DNA of 46,654 bases from Ruminococcus_G sp963594675. GTDB taxonomy: Bacteria > Bacillota > Clostridia > Lachnospirales > Lachnospiraceae. The DNA is taken from contig CAVBGA010000048.1 in the NCBI GenBank assembly GCA_963594675.1, forward strand, positions 1 through 46,654, written 5' to 3'. Shown piece after piece: positions 14,759 through 23,634 of the stretch. The position numbers and the translations under genes are program-made. The notes under the pieces were generated by a model. The model did not search any database and was not told the origin of the DNA. It saw only the letters and a program-made list of their open reading frames with translations. Each line of letters opens with the position of its first letter. Position 1 is the stretch's first letter.

Positions 14759-15997
14759 GTGACTAAAGTAGATATTATTTCAGGATTTCTCGGAGCTGGT
14801 AAGACAACCCTGATTAAGGAACTGATTAAAAATGGATTGAATGGGGAACAGGTCGTACTCATTGAGAATGAGTTCGGCGAAATCGGCATTGATGGTGGCT
14901 TCCTTAAGGATGCGGGAATTGAGATTCGTGAGATGAATTCCGGCTGTATCTGTTGCTCTCTGGTAGGAGATTTTAATGAATCCCTGAAGGAAGTAATCAA
15001 TACCTATCATCCGGATCGTATTATTATTGAGCCTTCTGGTGTAGGTAAACTTTCTGACGTTATGAAGGCAGTATCTGACGCAGCGGAGGCATGTGGGGAA
15101 CTTCAGCTGAACAGCCACATCACTGTTGCTGATGTAAATAAATGCAAAATGTATATCCGTAACTTCGGAGAGTTTTATGAGAATCAGGTGCAGTATGCAA
15201 GTACCATTATTCTCAGCAGAACGGATGTTGCTTCCGAGGATAAAGTAAAATCAACAGTGGCTCAGTTACGTGAGATTAATCCCAAGGCACATATCATCAC
15301 CACACCAGTAGCAGAACTGGGTGGCAAGAAAGTTCTTGAGGTTATGGAGAATGACGTAGTAGATTTGGAGAGTGCTCTGGAAGAAGCCAAGAGAGAGGCA
15401 GAAGAGCATATGCATCATCATCACGATCATAAGTGTGGATGTGGATGCGAAGATGAGCACGACCATGAGCATGACCATGAGCATGAACATCACGACCATG
15501 ATCACGAATGCTGCGGTCACGACCATGAGCATGAACATGAACATCACGATCATGACCACGAGTGCTGCGGTCACGACCATGACCATGAGCATGAACATCA
15601 CGATCATGACCACGAGCATGAGCATCACGACCACGATCATGATCACGATCACGAAGGCCATGACCACGGTTGCAGCTGTGGCTGCGGACATGATCACAGC
15701 CATGGGCACCATCATGCAGATGATGTATTTGAGTCATGGGGTCAGGAGACTGCTCAGAAATATAGTCGCGAGGAGCTGGAGAACATTCTTACTGCTTTGT
15801 CCGATGACTTTGATATTTATGGAGCAGTACTTCGTGCTAAGGGCATGGTTCCTGACGAGAATGGAACATGGCATTACTTTGATATGGTACCGGATGAGCT
15901 GGAGATTCGTGAGGGAAGCCCTGAGTATACAGGACGTATCTGCGTAATCGGTGCAGAGCTGAATAAAGAGAAGCTTACAGAACTCTTCCGACTTTAA
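14759..15997 (+). CDS. COG0523/CobW-type metal GTPase with large His-rich insert
   Basis: 412 aa, GTG start with AAAGGAGG 8 bases upstream. The G-domain carries P-loop GFLGAGKTT (9-17), ENEFGEIGID, the metal-binding CxCC motif GCICC (62-66), EPSG and a base-recognition SRTD. COG0523 proteins are GTP-dependent metallochaperones or insertases for Zn, Co or Ni. Residues about 217-321 form an insert of alternating His with Asp/Glu holding about 46 His and 10 Cys (three CC/CxC clusters), an obvious metal reservoir. The C-terminal CobW_C domain (about 325-412) follows. The next gene, 27 bases downstream, is a second COG0523-like GTPase. The metal is not readable; Zn or Ni is likeliest. No Zur-type box is evident upstream. 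Confidence 0.93.
   Translation: MTKVDIISGFLGAGKTTLIKELIKNGLNGEQVVLIENEFGEIGIDGGFLKDAGIEIREMNSGCICCSLVGDFNESLKEVINTYHPDRIIIEPSGVGKLSDVMKAVSDAAEACGELQLNSHITVADVNKCKMYIRNFGEFYENQVQYASTIILSRTDVASEDKVKSTVAQLREINPKAHIITTPVAELGGKKVLEVMENDVVDLESALEEAKREAEEHMHHHHDHKCGCGCEDEHDHEHDHEHEHHDHDHECCGHDHEHEHEHHDHDHECCGHDHDHEHEHHDHDHEHEHHDHDHDHDHEGHDHGCSCGCGHDHSHGHHHADDVFESWGQETAQKYSREELENILTALSDDFDIYGAVLRAKGMVPDENGTWHYFDMVPDELEIREGSPEYTGRICVIGAELNKEKLTELFRL
15405..15717 (+). repeat. Tandem His/Asp/Glu/Cys-coding repeats within the CobW-type gene
   Basis: A degenerate CAY-GAN repeat. Two clear copies of a 54-bp (18-codon) unit end in a Glu-Cys-Cys-Gly segment; the first ECCG is at about 15506 and the second at about 15560. 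Further partial copies follow. The repetition makes this stretch prone to slippage length variation while staying in frame. Confidence 0.85.
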
Positions 15998-16024
15998 TTA
16001 ATAACAACATTAGGAGATGGAACA

Positions 16025-16987
16025 ATGGCAGTAGGTGATTATACAATACCGGTATATGTGATTAACGGTTTTTTGGAGAGTGGCAAGACTACCTTCTTGA
16101 ATGGAACCATTCATCAAAGCTATTTCCGTATTCCGGAGACATCTCTTCTTATTCTCTGTGAAGAGGGAGAGATGGAATATGATGCGGCGGAATTAAAAAA
16201 ACGCCAGAGAACAGAAGTTGAGATCATTGAGAAACCAGAAGATCTCACTACAGAAAAATTAGAAGAATTAGCGAAGAAGCACAGACCGGAGCGTGTTTTG
16301 ATTGAGTTCAATCCTCTTTGGTCTACGGATAAACTTCGCCAGATGCAGCTTCCGGAGGATTGGGAGCTGGTACAGCAGATTGTTGTGGCAGATGCCTCTA
16401 CTTTCCAGGTGTATATGAATAATATGAAGTCTCTTTTTGTGGAAATGGTTCGTGATGCGGACATGGTAATCTTTAACCGTTCCACCAAGGACCTTCCTCT
16501 GCCTTCCTTTAGAAGAAGCGTTAAGGTGGTTAATCCTTCCGCAGAGATTACCTTTGAGAATCCAGATCATGAGGTGGAGGATATTTTTGAAGATAGTCTT
16601 CCTTATGATATGGATGGTGATTGCATTGAGGTGGCAGAAGAGGATTATGGCATCTGGTATGTAGATATGATGGACAATCCGGATGATTATGATGGAAAGA
16701 AAGTGCATTTTGCCGGCCGTGTGATGAAAAGCGGGGATTTGCCTGATGAGAATTGTTTCGTTCCCGGTCGTATGGCCATGACTTGCTGTGCTGATGACAC
16801 CACCTTCCTGGGTTACGTTTGCCGATATGAGGGTGCGAAGGATCTGGAAAATGGCCAGTGGGTAGAGGTAACAGCTACTATCGGTCATCGCTTCTTGAAG
16901 GTATATAACAGAAAAGGGCCGGTTCTTACGGCAGAATCTGTAAAACCTTGTGCTCCTTTGAAGGATGAGATGGTGTATTTTAACTAA
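16025..16987 (+). CDS. COG0523-like GTPase fused to a TIGR03943/DUF1980-like C-terminal domain
   Basis: 320 aa. Residues 1-180 resemble a CobW G-domain: P-loop GFLESGKTT (15-23) and a VLIEFNPLW switch-like segment. The CxCC metal motif is absent (only Cys45 in that area), and the NKxD position reads FNRSTKD, so nucleotide and metal handling must differ from the neighbour. From about residue 195 the sequence (YDGKKVHFAGRV, then FVPGRMAMTCCADDTTFLGYVC and a closing GQWVEVTATI) resembles the C-terminal domain of the YcgQ/TIGR03943 proteins that pair with putative permeases. The CC pair could bind metal. It lies 27 bases after the His-rich GTPase and 17 before pth. I infer a partner or regulator of the first GTPase. 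Domain call for the C-terminus is from memory of the family pattern. Confidence 0.78.
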   Translation: MAVGDYTIPVYVINGFLESGKTTFLNGTIHQSYFRIPETSLLILCEEGEMEYDAAELKKRQRTEVEIIEKPEDLTTEKLEELAKKHRPERVLIEFNPLWSTDKLRQMQLPEDWELVQQIVVADASTFQVYMNNMKSLFVEMVRDADMVIFNRSTKDLPLPSFRRSVKVVNPSAEITFENPDHEVEDIFEDSLPYDMDGDCIEVAEEDYGIWYVDMMDNPDDYDGKKVHFAGRVMKSGDLPDENCFVPGRMAMTCCADDTTFLGYVCRYEGAKDLENGQWVEVTATIGHRFLKVYNRKGPVLTAESVKPCAPLKDEMVYFN

Positions 16988-17004
16988 AAAAACGGAGAAG
17001 AAAA

Positions 17005-17619
17005 ATGTATTTGATCGTAGGACTTGGAAATCCCACGAGAGAGTACCAGAACACCAGACACAATGTGGGATTCGATACGGTGGATTATCTGATTGACCGC
17101 TATCGGATCCCTTATTCAGGTGTAAAACATAAGGCTATGTATGGGAAAGGCATGATTGACTTCAATAAGGTAATCGTTGCGAAGCCTATGACCTATATGA
17201 ACCTGAGTGGTGAATCGGTACGGGAGCTTGTGGATTATTATAAAATTGATCCGGAGGAAGAGTTGATCGTGATTTACGACGATATCACTCTGGCGCCAGG
17301 ACAAATTCGTGTGCGCAAAAAAGGCAGTGCCGGCGGACATAATGGTATAAAAAATATTATTGCCAATATTGGAAGCTCGAATTTCAAGAGAATCCGAGTT
17401 GGCGTTGGTGAAAAGCCAAAGGGCTGGGATCTGGCGGACTATGTATTGGGGCATTTTAGCGCTGAGGACAGAAAATTAGTAGATCAGGCTATGAAAAATG
17501 CAACGGATGCAGTGGAGATGATCTTAAAAGGTGATATTGATGGTGCTATGAATGCCTACAATCGTAAAAGTACTGCTTCAGATCATACAGATGCAGATTC
17601 TATAGGAAAGAGTGAGTAA
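17005..17619 (+). CDS. pth: Peptidyl-tRNA hydrolase
   Basis: 204 aa. It releases peptidyl-tRNAs that drop off the ribosome. Catalytic His19 lies in NTRHNVGF, with Asp93 in IVIYDDITL and Asn113 in GGHNG; all match bacterial Pth. The last ~20 residues are a polar tail beyond the usual ~185-190 aa core. The start is preceded by GGAGAAGAAAA. The stop overlaps or abuts the mfd start, the common pth-mfd arrangement in Firmicutes. Confidence 0.97.
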   Translation: MYLIVGLGNPTREYQNTRHNVGFDTVDYLIDRYRIPYSGVKHKAMYGKGMIDFNKVIVAKPMTYMNLSGESVRELVDYYKIDPEEELIVIYDDITLAPGQIRVRKKGSAGGHNGIKNIIANIGSSNFKRIRVGVGEKPKGWDLADYVLGHFSAEDRKLVDQAMKNATDAVEMILKGDIDGAMNAYNRKSTASDHTDADSIGKSE

Positions 17620-17623
17620 GTCT

Positions 17624-20600
17624 ATGGAGACAATATTGGCTCCCTTTGAAGAATTAGCGGAATTTCAGGAAATGATTCATAGCCTGAAAAAGGGCCATCC
17701 TGGAATTCGGCAGCTGACTGGTTGCATTGACGCACAAAAGGCTCATGGAGTCTACGGACTTTCCCGGGGATTTTCCAGGAAAGTTGTTATTGCTGCGGAT
17801 GATCTTAAGGCCAAAGAATTCTATGATGACTACCGTTTTTATGATCCGGATGTTCAGCTATTTCCTGCCAGGGACTTGATGTTTTTTGAGGCGGATGTGC
17901 ATGGAAATCTTCTGACAAAAAGAAGAATCCGGGTAATGAAAGAGCTGCTTGAACAAACGGATGTAACTGTGGTCACTAGCATTGCAGGATGTATGGAATA
18001 CCTTCTGCCTTTGGAAATGATAAAAAAACAGGTGCTGTCTTTAAATGGAGGCAGCACTATAAATACAGAAAAACTGGCAAAACAGCTAGTGTACATGGGA
18101 TATGAGAGAAGTGCTCAGGTGGAAACATCCGGGCAGTTCTCTATTCGTGGTGACATCATTGACATTTTCCCTTTGACGGAAGATTGGCCTTATAGAATTG
18201 AGCTGTGGGGCGATGAGGTGGATTCTATCCGAAGCTTTGAAGTGGAAAGCCAGAGATCTGTGGAGAATCAGGAAAGCATTACCATTTATCCGGCTTCTGA
18301 GATGGTTCTTTCTCCGGAAAGCGTAGAGAAGGGATTGAAAAAGATAAAAAAAGAGGCGGATAGCTGTGTGAAAAAGCTGAGAGATCAGTTTAAGACAGAA
18401 GAAGCGGCTCGGTTGGCTCGCAAGAGTCAGGAATTTTGTGAGAGAGTCCGTGAATTGCATGATTCCTCTGGAGCGGAGAATTATCTGCATTATTTTTGTG
18501 AGGAAGCGGGATGTTTCCTAGATTATTTCAATCCAAAGGATACGGTACTTTTTCTATTAGAGCCAGGCCATATTCAAGAAACAGCAGGTGCTGTAGAGAC
18601 AGAATTTCAGGAAAGCATGTCCAGTCGATTGGAAAATGGTTATATTCTTCCAGGCCAGGCAAAAATTCAAAAACCGGCAAAGGAGTTGATAGCAGCAATC
18701 GGCAAATTTTGTGCGGTTTCGGAATCCACCATTGAGCAAAAAAGAGGCGATTGGAATATTATCGAGGAGTATCAGCTGACGGCTCAGTCCGTAAGCTCTT
18801 ACAATAATAGCTTCGATCTTCTGGTTAAAGATTTAAAGAATTGGAAAAAGGGTGGCTATCGGATCCTATTGCTATCTGCTTCTAGGACAAGGGGACAGCG
18901 TCTGGCAGGGGATTTGCAGGAAGAAGGTTTGACAGCATTTTATAGTGAGGACCGAGAGCGTATGCTCAAAGCTGGGGAAATTATGGTTACTTACGGAAAT
19001 GCTAAGCGAGGATTCCTTTATCCCATGATCCGGTTTCTTCTTATTACAGAGACAGATATTTTTGGCAAAGAAAAGAAGAAAAAACGAAAGAAAAGAGAGT
19101 ATAGCGGAAATAAAATCAATCATTTCTCAGAACTGTCCGTAGGAGATTATGTGGTTCACGAGAATCATGGTCTGGGTATTTATCGAGGAATTGAACAGGT
19201 AGATATCGATCATGTTATGAAGGATTATGTAAAGATCGAGTATGCCAACAAGAGCAATCTTTATATTCTGGCGACCCAGCTGGATGTTTTGCAGAAATAT
19301 GCCGGGGCAGATGCCAAAAAACCTAAGCTAAATAAACTTGGCGGGCAGGAATGGAAAAAAACCAGAAATCGCGTTCGGGGAGCTGTCCGGGATGTGGCAA
19401 AAGAACTGGTAGAGCTTTATGCTGTTCGGGAAAATTCCAGTGGTTATGCCTATGAAGCGGATAGCGTCTGGCAGAGAGAATTTGAAGAAATGTTCCCCTT
19501 TGAAGAAACGGAAGATCAGCTGCAGGCCATTGAAGATACCAAACGGGATATGGAAAGTAGCAAGATTATGGATCGTCTGATTTGTGGTGATGTGGGCTTT
19601 GGCAAGACGGAGATAGCGATCCGTGCTGCCTTTAAGGCAATTCAGGAGGGAAAACAGGTCGTATATCTGGTGCCTACCACCATATTGGCTCAACAACACT
19701 ACAATACCTTTGTGCAAAGAATGAAGGATTTTCCGGTGCGGGTGGATCTTCTCTGCCGTTTCCGCACAGCTGCAGAACAAAAGAAAACCATTGAAGATTT
19801 GAAAAAGGGCTTTGTGGATATTGTTATAGGAACCCATAGAGTTTTGTCTAAGGATGTGAAATTTAAGGATCTGGGTTTGCTGATCATTGATGAGGAACAA
19901 CGCTTTGGTGTGACCCACAAGGAAAAAATCAAGCAGATGAAGAAAAATGTGGACGTGCTAACTTTGACGGCAACTCCTATTCCCAGAACCTTGCATATGA
20001 GTCTGATCGGAATTCGAGACATGAGTGTTTTGGAAGAGGCTCCCATGGATCGTATGCCCATTCAAACCTATGTTATGGAGTATAATGATGAGGTAGTTCG
20101 GGAGGCAATTATCCGAGAATTGACCCGAGGGGGCCAGGTTTACTATGTTTACAACAGAGTAAATGATATTGCAGATATTACGGGAAGAATTGCGAAAAAT
20201 GTTCCGGAGGCAAATGTTGCTTATGCCCATGGCCAGATGAGCGAACGCCAGTTGGAGCGGATCATGCATGATTTCATTGATGGGGAGATTGATGTTTTGA
20301 TTTCCACCACCATTATTGAGACAGGTCTGGATATTTCTAATGCCAATACCATGATCATTCATGATGCGGATCAGATGGGACTCTCCCAGCTTTATCAGCT
20401 GAGAGGTCGAGTGGGACGTTCGAATCGGACGGCTTACGCCTTCCTTATGTATCGGAGAAATAAGATGCTGCGGGAAGTGGCAGAGAAACGTTTGCACGCC
20501 ATCAGGGAATTTACGGATCTGGGCAGTGGATTCAAGATTGCCATGCGGGATTTGGAAATCCGCGGTGCAGGAAATCTTCTAGGTGCGGAGCAACACGGGC

Positions 20601-21148
20601 ATATGGAGGCCGTAGGTTATGACCTATACTGCAAGATGCTGGGAGAAGCGGTGTCAGAAGCCAAGGGGGAGGAAGTGAAGGAAGATTTTGAGACTACCAT
20701 CGATGTGAGCCTGGATGCCTATATTCCCCCTTCTTATATTCCTAATGAGCTGCAGAAATTAGATGTCTATAAGCGTATTGCTGGCATAGAATCCCAGGAG
20801 GAATACGAAGATATGCTGGAAGAGCTACTGGATCGTTTTGGCGAGCCTTCGAAATCGGTGCAGAATCTTTTGCGGATTGCCAAGCTCAAGGCGGAGGCAC
20901 ACCGAGCCTATATTGTGGAGATCAAGCAGATCGGTAGCAGTATAAAGCTGACTATGTATGAAAAAGCCAAGATGGATCCCAGTAGAATTCCACAATTTTT
21001 GGATATGCATAAGGGAGAATTGGACTTTAAAATTGATAAAAATGCCTGCTTTACCTGGCATCCCGCCAAACGTGGCAGCAAGTCCATGGACCTGATAGAA
21101 GGCGTGGAAGCACTGGTTGGTGAAATCTTGAGTTTTACTGAGAAATAG
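17624..21148 (+). CDS. mfd: Transcription-repair coupling factor Mfd
   Basis: About 1174 aa. It displaces RNA polymerase stalled at lesions and recruits UvrA. The order is as in the family: UvrB-like N-terminal region; RNA polymerase-interacting CarD-like domain (ELSVGDYVVHENHGLGIYRGIE, about 500-560); RecG-like translocase with Walker A GDVGFGKT (about 655-662), DEEQRFG, TATPIPRT and a second RecA lobe with QLRGRVGRS; and a C-terminal TRCF domain. Two starts are possible: GTG at 17612, overlapping pth, and ATG at 17624. The AGGAAAG at 17604-17610 is too close to the GTG, so I prefer the ATG. A promoter for the next gene lies in its final codons. Confidence 0.97.
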   Translation: METILAPFEELAEFQEMIHSLKKGHPGIRQLTGCIDAQKAHGVYGLSRGFSRKVVIAADDLKAKEFYDDYRFYDPDVQLFPARDLMFFEADVHGNLLTKRRIRVMKELLEQTDVTVVTSIAGCMEYLLPLEMIKKQVLSLNGGSTINTEKLAKQLVYMGYERSAQVETSGQFSIRGDIIDIFPLTEDWPYRIELWGDEVDSIRSFEVESQRSVENQESITIYPASEMVLSPESVEKGLKKIKKEADSCVKKLRDQFKTEEAARLARKSQEFCERVRELHDSSGAENYLHYFCEEAGCFLDYFNPKDTVLFLLEPGHIQETAGAVETEFQESMSSRLENGYILPGQAKIQKPAKELIAAIGKFCAVSESTIEQKRGDWNIIEEYQLTAQSVSSYNNSFDLLVKDLKNWKKGGYRILLLSASRTRGQRLAGDLQEEGLTAFYSEDRERMLKAGEIMVTYGNAKRGFLYPMIRFLLITETDIFGKEKKKKRKKREYSGNKINHFSELSVGDYVVHENHGLGIYRGIEQVDIDHVMKDYVKIEYANKSNLYILATQLDVLQKYAGADAKKPKLNKLGGQEWKKTRNRVRGAVRDVAKELVELYAVRENSSGYAYEADSVWQREFEEMFPFEETEDQLQAIEDTKRDMESSKIMDRLICGDVGFGKTEIAIRAAFKAIQEGKQVVYLVPTTILAQQHYNTFVQRMKDFPVRVDLLCRFRTAAEQKKTIEDLKKGFVDIVIGTHRVLSKDVKFKDLGLLIIDEEQRFGVTHKEKIKQMKKNVDVLTLTATPIPRTLHMSLIGIRDMSVLEEAPMDRMPIQTYVMEYNDEVVREAIIRELTRGGQVYYVYNRVNDIADITGRIAKNVPEANVAYAHGQMSERQLERIMHDFIDGEIDVLISTTIIETGLDISNANTMIIHDADQMGLSQLYQLRGRVGRSNRTAYAFLMYRRNKMLREVAEKRLHAIREFTDLGSGFKIAMRDLEIRGAGNLLGAEQHGHMEAVGYDLYCKMLGEAVSEAKGEEVKEDFETTIDVSLDAYIPPSYIPNELQKLDVYKRIAGIESQEEYEDMLEELLDRFGEPSKSVQNLLRIAKLKAEAHRAYIVEIKQIGSSIKLTMYEKAKMDPSRIPQFLDMHKGELDFKIDKNACFTWHPAKRGSKSMDLIEGVEALVGEILSFTEK

Positions 21149-21156
21149 TATATAAT
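21128..21156 (+). promoter_or_regulatory. Sigma-A type promoter of the PrsA-like lipoprotein gene
   Basis: TTGAGT (21128-21133), a 17-bp spacer and TATAAT (21151-21156), overlapping the mfd stop codon. It would give a leader of about 80 bases. Confidence 0.6.
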
Positions 21157-21245
21157 CTCAGACAGTGATGTCTAGTGGAACTATTTAGAAAGATGGATTA
21201 CTATTACAATTGTTTTCAGATAATTATAGTACGGGAGGATATTTA

Positions 21246-22550
21246 ATGAATACATTCGGAAGAAGAGCAGCAGCTATCGCCCTTGCAGCAGTCCTGGGAT
21301 CTACTTCATTGGCAGGATGCGGCAGTAAGGACAGCAATCTCGACGGTACACAGACGGTTATGACCATTGACGGAGTGGAAGTGCCGGTGGGAGTTTTAAG
21401 CTTTGCTATTCGATACAGTCAGGCTCAGATGGAGTCTTACTATGGAGCTTATATGAGTCAGATGATGGGTTCTGATGGCTCATCTACCAGTGAATTTCTG
21501 GATCAGGAAGTAGAAGATGGAGTCACCTATGGGGATCAGTTGAAGGACGATCAGGTAAAACAGCTGAAGAAAATGTACGTGACTTATGCAAAAGCGGCAG
21601 ATTACGATATTGAGCTGACAGATGATCAGGAGACAGAAATTGCAGAAACTGCCAAAGAATTTATTGAGGCAAATGATGAGGATACTTTGAAGAAAATCGG
21701 CGTTACCGAGGACAATGTAAAGACTTATCTGGAACTGTATACAGTTTATCAGAGTGCTGAGGATCCGGTAACGGCAGATACAGAAATTACGGTAACAGAT
21801 GATGAAGCAGCTCAGAGCACAGTAAGCTATTGCTATTTGGCAAAATCTTCCGTGGATTCTGATGATGAGGACACCTTGGCAACCCTTAAGAGCAAGATGG
21901 AGGAACTTCTGGAAAAAATTAAAGCCAGCGACGATCCGTCTACTGCAGATTTCTCAAGCCTGGCATCAGAAGTGGATGATACCATTATGGCAACCAGTAC
22001 ATCCTATGGCAGTGATGACGAGTCTGTAGCAGATGATATTAAGGATGCGGCAGCTGATCTGAAGGATGGCGAGGTTTGCGATGAGGTCATCGAGGGAGAT
22101 GCTGGTTATTACATCGTTCGTATGGATAAGACTCTGGACGAGGATGCTACGGCAGAGAAGAAAGAATCTCTGGAAACAGAAAAACGCCAGGAGGCTTTTG
22201 ACGATATTGAAGATGGCTGGGTTGACGATGCAGACATCGATGTAAATAAAAAGGTATTGAAGAAAATCACAGTAAATGCTGAAGATTCTTTCAATATTTC
22301 TACAGGCGAAGATACAAGCAGTGAGGATGCATCTTCTGAGGATACAACAACAGAAGATAGTACAGATGCTTCCACAACGGAAGATGCTACTACGACAGAA
22401 GATAGCACGGATGCTTCTACAACAGATGATGCAGCCGTCACATCTGATGATAATAGCGGGGAAACTACAGAGGAAACAAGTGAAGATACAAATGCGGAGG
22501 ATGCAACTGATACAACAGCGGAGGACACAACGACAGACGCAGCACAGTAA
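21246..22550 (+). CDS. PrsA/SurA-like peptidyl-prolyl isomerase lipoprotein
   Basis: 434 aa. The lipoprotein signal peptide ends in LAGC with lipidated Cys25, so the protein is anchored outside the membrane. Residues about 45-190 resemble the helical SurA_N chaperone domain. About 195-330 looks like a parvulin rotamase fold (the stretch from TVSYCYLA to DAGYYIVRMDKT), but it is divergent and very acidic, so isomerase activity is not assured. The last ~80 residues are a low-complexity Glu/Asp/Ser/Thr tail with no structure. GGGAGG at 21233-21238 selects the ATG at 21246. Role inferred: folding of secreted proteins. Confidence 0.85.
   Translation: MNTFGRRAAAIALAAVLGSTSLAGCGSKDSNLDGTQTVMTIDGVEVPVGVLSFAIRYSQAQMESYYGAYMSQMMGSDGSSTSEFLDQEVEDGVTYGDQLKDDQVKQLKKMYVTYAKAADYDIELTDDQETEIAETAKEFIEANDEDTLKKIGVTEDNVKTYLELYTVYQSAEDPVTADTEITVTDDEAAQSTVSYCYLAKSSVDSDDEDTLATLKSKMEELLEKIKASDDPSTADFSSLASEVDDTIMATSTSYGSDDESVADDIKDAAADLKDGEVCDEVIEGDAGYYIVRMDKTLDEDATAEKKESLETEKRQEAFDDIEDGWVDDADIDVNKKVLKKITVNAEDSFNISTGEDTSSEDASSEDTTTEDSTDASTTEDATTTEDSTDASTTDDAAVTSDDNSGETTEETSEDTNAEDATDTTAEDTTTDAAQ
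22350..22439 (+). repeat. Two 45-bp tandem repeats in the acidic tail of the lipoprotein
   Basis: Two imperfect 15-codon units, TEDSTDASTTEDATT and TEDSTDASTTDDAAV, lie in tandem starting at 22350 and 22395. They extend a disordered Ser/Thr/Asp/Glu tail. Confidence 0.75.
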
Positions 22551-22577
22551 TTGCTGAGAGTCGAGAAAGGACTACGT

Positions 22578-23450
22578 ATGACGAAAAAAGAGTTTGCAGA
22601 ATGGGCCGCAAAAGAGACCATTCTTATGGATGGTGCTACAGGTACTCTGCTTTTTAAAGCAGGAATGCCCCATGATGGTTCGACAGAACTTTGGGTGATG
22701 GAACATCCGGAAGTTGTGCAGAAGATTCAGAAGGAGTACGCTGAGGCGGGAAGCCGCATCGTGTATGCCTGCACCTTTGGTGCCAACCGGTATAGTTTGA
22801 AAAAACATGGATTATCTGACCGGGTGGAAGAATTGAATCGCCGATTGGTGGAGATTAGTAAAGAAGGCGTGGACGGGCTGGCTTATGTAGCCGGAGATAT
22901 GACCATGACCGGAGAGATGTTGGAACCTTTCGGAGATATGACAGAAGAGGAGCTTTATGATATCTATCATCAGCAGGCAGCTGTTTTAATTGACAGCGGT
23001 GTTGACCTTATAGGAATCGAGACCATGTTGAGCCTGGATGAAATAAAAGTAGCTTTGAGGGCTATCCAGGATATTAATGATGATCTTCCTGTGATTTGTA
23101 CTATGACAGTGACGGCATCAGGAAAGACCATCTATGGCTCTGATATTTATGAGGCAATGCAGGAACTTCAGGAAATGGGTGCTTCTGCGGTGGGTGTCAA
23201 CTGCTCTCCTGGACCCAATGAACTGGAAGAAGTGATTCGCGGCCTTAAGAAGGTAGCGAAGATATCGGTGATTGCAAAGCCAAATGCAGGCATGCCTACA
23301 GTGGACGCGAAAGGCAATAGCACATATTCCATGGGAGCAGAAGAATTTGCTGGTTACATGAAAAAACTTTTGGATGCCGGTGCCGGTATGGTAGGAGGTT
23401 GCTGTGGAACCACTCCGGACTATATCAGAGAGTTGAAGAAAATTTTATAA
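22578..23450 (+). CDS. Homocysteine S-methyltransferase family protein
   Basis: 290 aa, equivalent to the N-terminal homocysteine-binding barrel of MetH. The start of the barrel, ILMDGATGTLL, is intact, and the three zinc ligands that activate the thiol are present as Cys209 (GVNCSPGP) and Cys275-Cys276 (GGCCGTTP). As a stand-alone protein it uses either S-methylmethionine-type donors (MmuM) or acts as a split MetH subunit with separate cobalamin and folate modules, which are not in this window. AAAGG 7 bases upstream selects the ATG at 22578; it follows the lipoprotein gene by 27 bases and may be co-transcribed. Confidence 0.9.
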   Translation: MTKKEFAEWAAKETILMDGATGTLLFKAGMPHDGSTELWVMEHPEVVQKIQKEYAEAGSRIVYACTFGANRYSLKKHGLSDRVEELNRRLVEISKEGVDGLAYVAGDMTMTGEMLEPFGDMTEEELYDIYHQQAAVLIDSGVDLIGIETMLSLDEIKVALRAIQDINDDLPVICTMTVTASGKTIYGSDIYEAMQELQEMGASAVGVNCSPGPNELEEVIRGLKKVAKISVIAKPNAGMPTVDAKGNSTYSMGAEEFAGYMKKLLDAGAGMVGGCCGTTPDYIRELKKIL

Positions 23451-23521
23451 GCAAAGAAATCCTTTGATTCTACAAAAAGTCATAAAATTATTTAAAAAAT
23501 GTATTTTATGCAGTACATAGC

Positions 23522-23550
23522 TTTTCAAGTATAAGTAATCGTGATAGAAT
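23522..23550 (+). promoter_or_regulatory. Possible promoter of a short leader transcript before pflB
   Basis: TTTTCA (23522-23527), a 17-bp spacer and TAGAAT (23545-23550). A transcript from here would meet a strong terminator about 50 bases later (23605-23633), suggesting attenuation or a small RNA. The -35 match is weak. Confidence 0.35.
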
Positions 23551-23604
23551 TAACAAATGAGGATTAGCAACAACTAACTGCCGGAATTTTGAGAATTTCA
23601 GCCG

Positions 23605-23633
23605 AACAAAGCGGAGGTGTCCGCTTTGTTTTT
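23605..23633 (+). terminator. Strong Rho-independent terminator upstream of pflB
   Basis: A perfect 11-bp stem (23605-23615 with 23620-23630), loop GGTG, and a T-rich run. It could simply end the methyltransferase unit, but lies 155 bases after that stop codon and 70 before pflB. Confidence 0.88.
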
Positions 23634-23634
23634 G

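Noticed and set aside
15405..15717. Possible CRISPR-like or minisatellite array
   Set aside because: Repeat units are directly adjacent, in frame and coding, with no unique spacers.
15266..15947. Open frames in other phases and on the - strand across the His-rich stretch
   Set aside because: The repeated CAY-GAN codons remove stops in several frames, giving low-complexity Met/Val, Arg/Asp or Thr/Met proteins. These are artefacts of the repeat.
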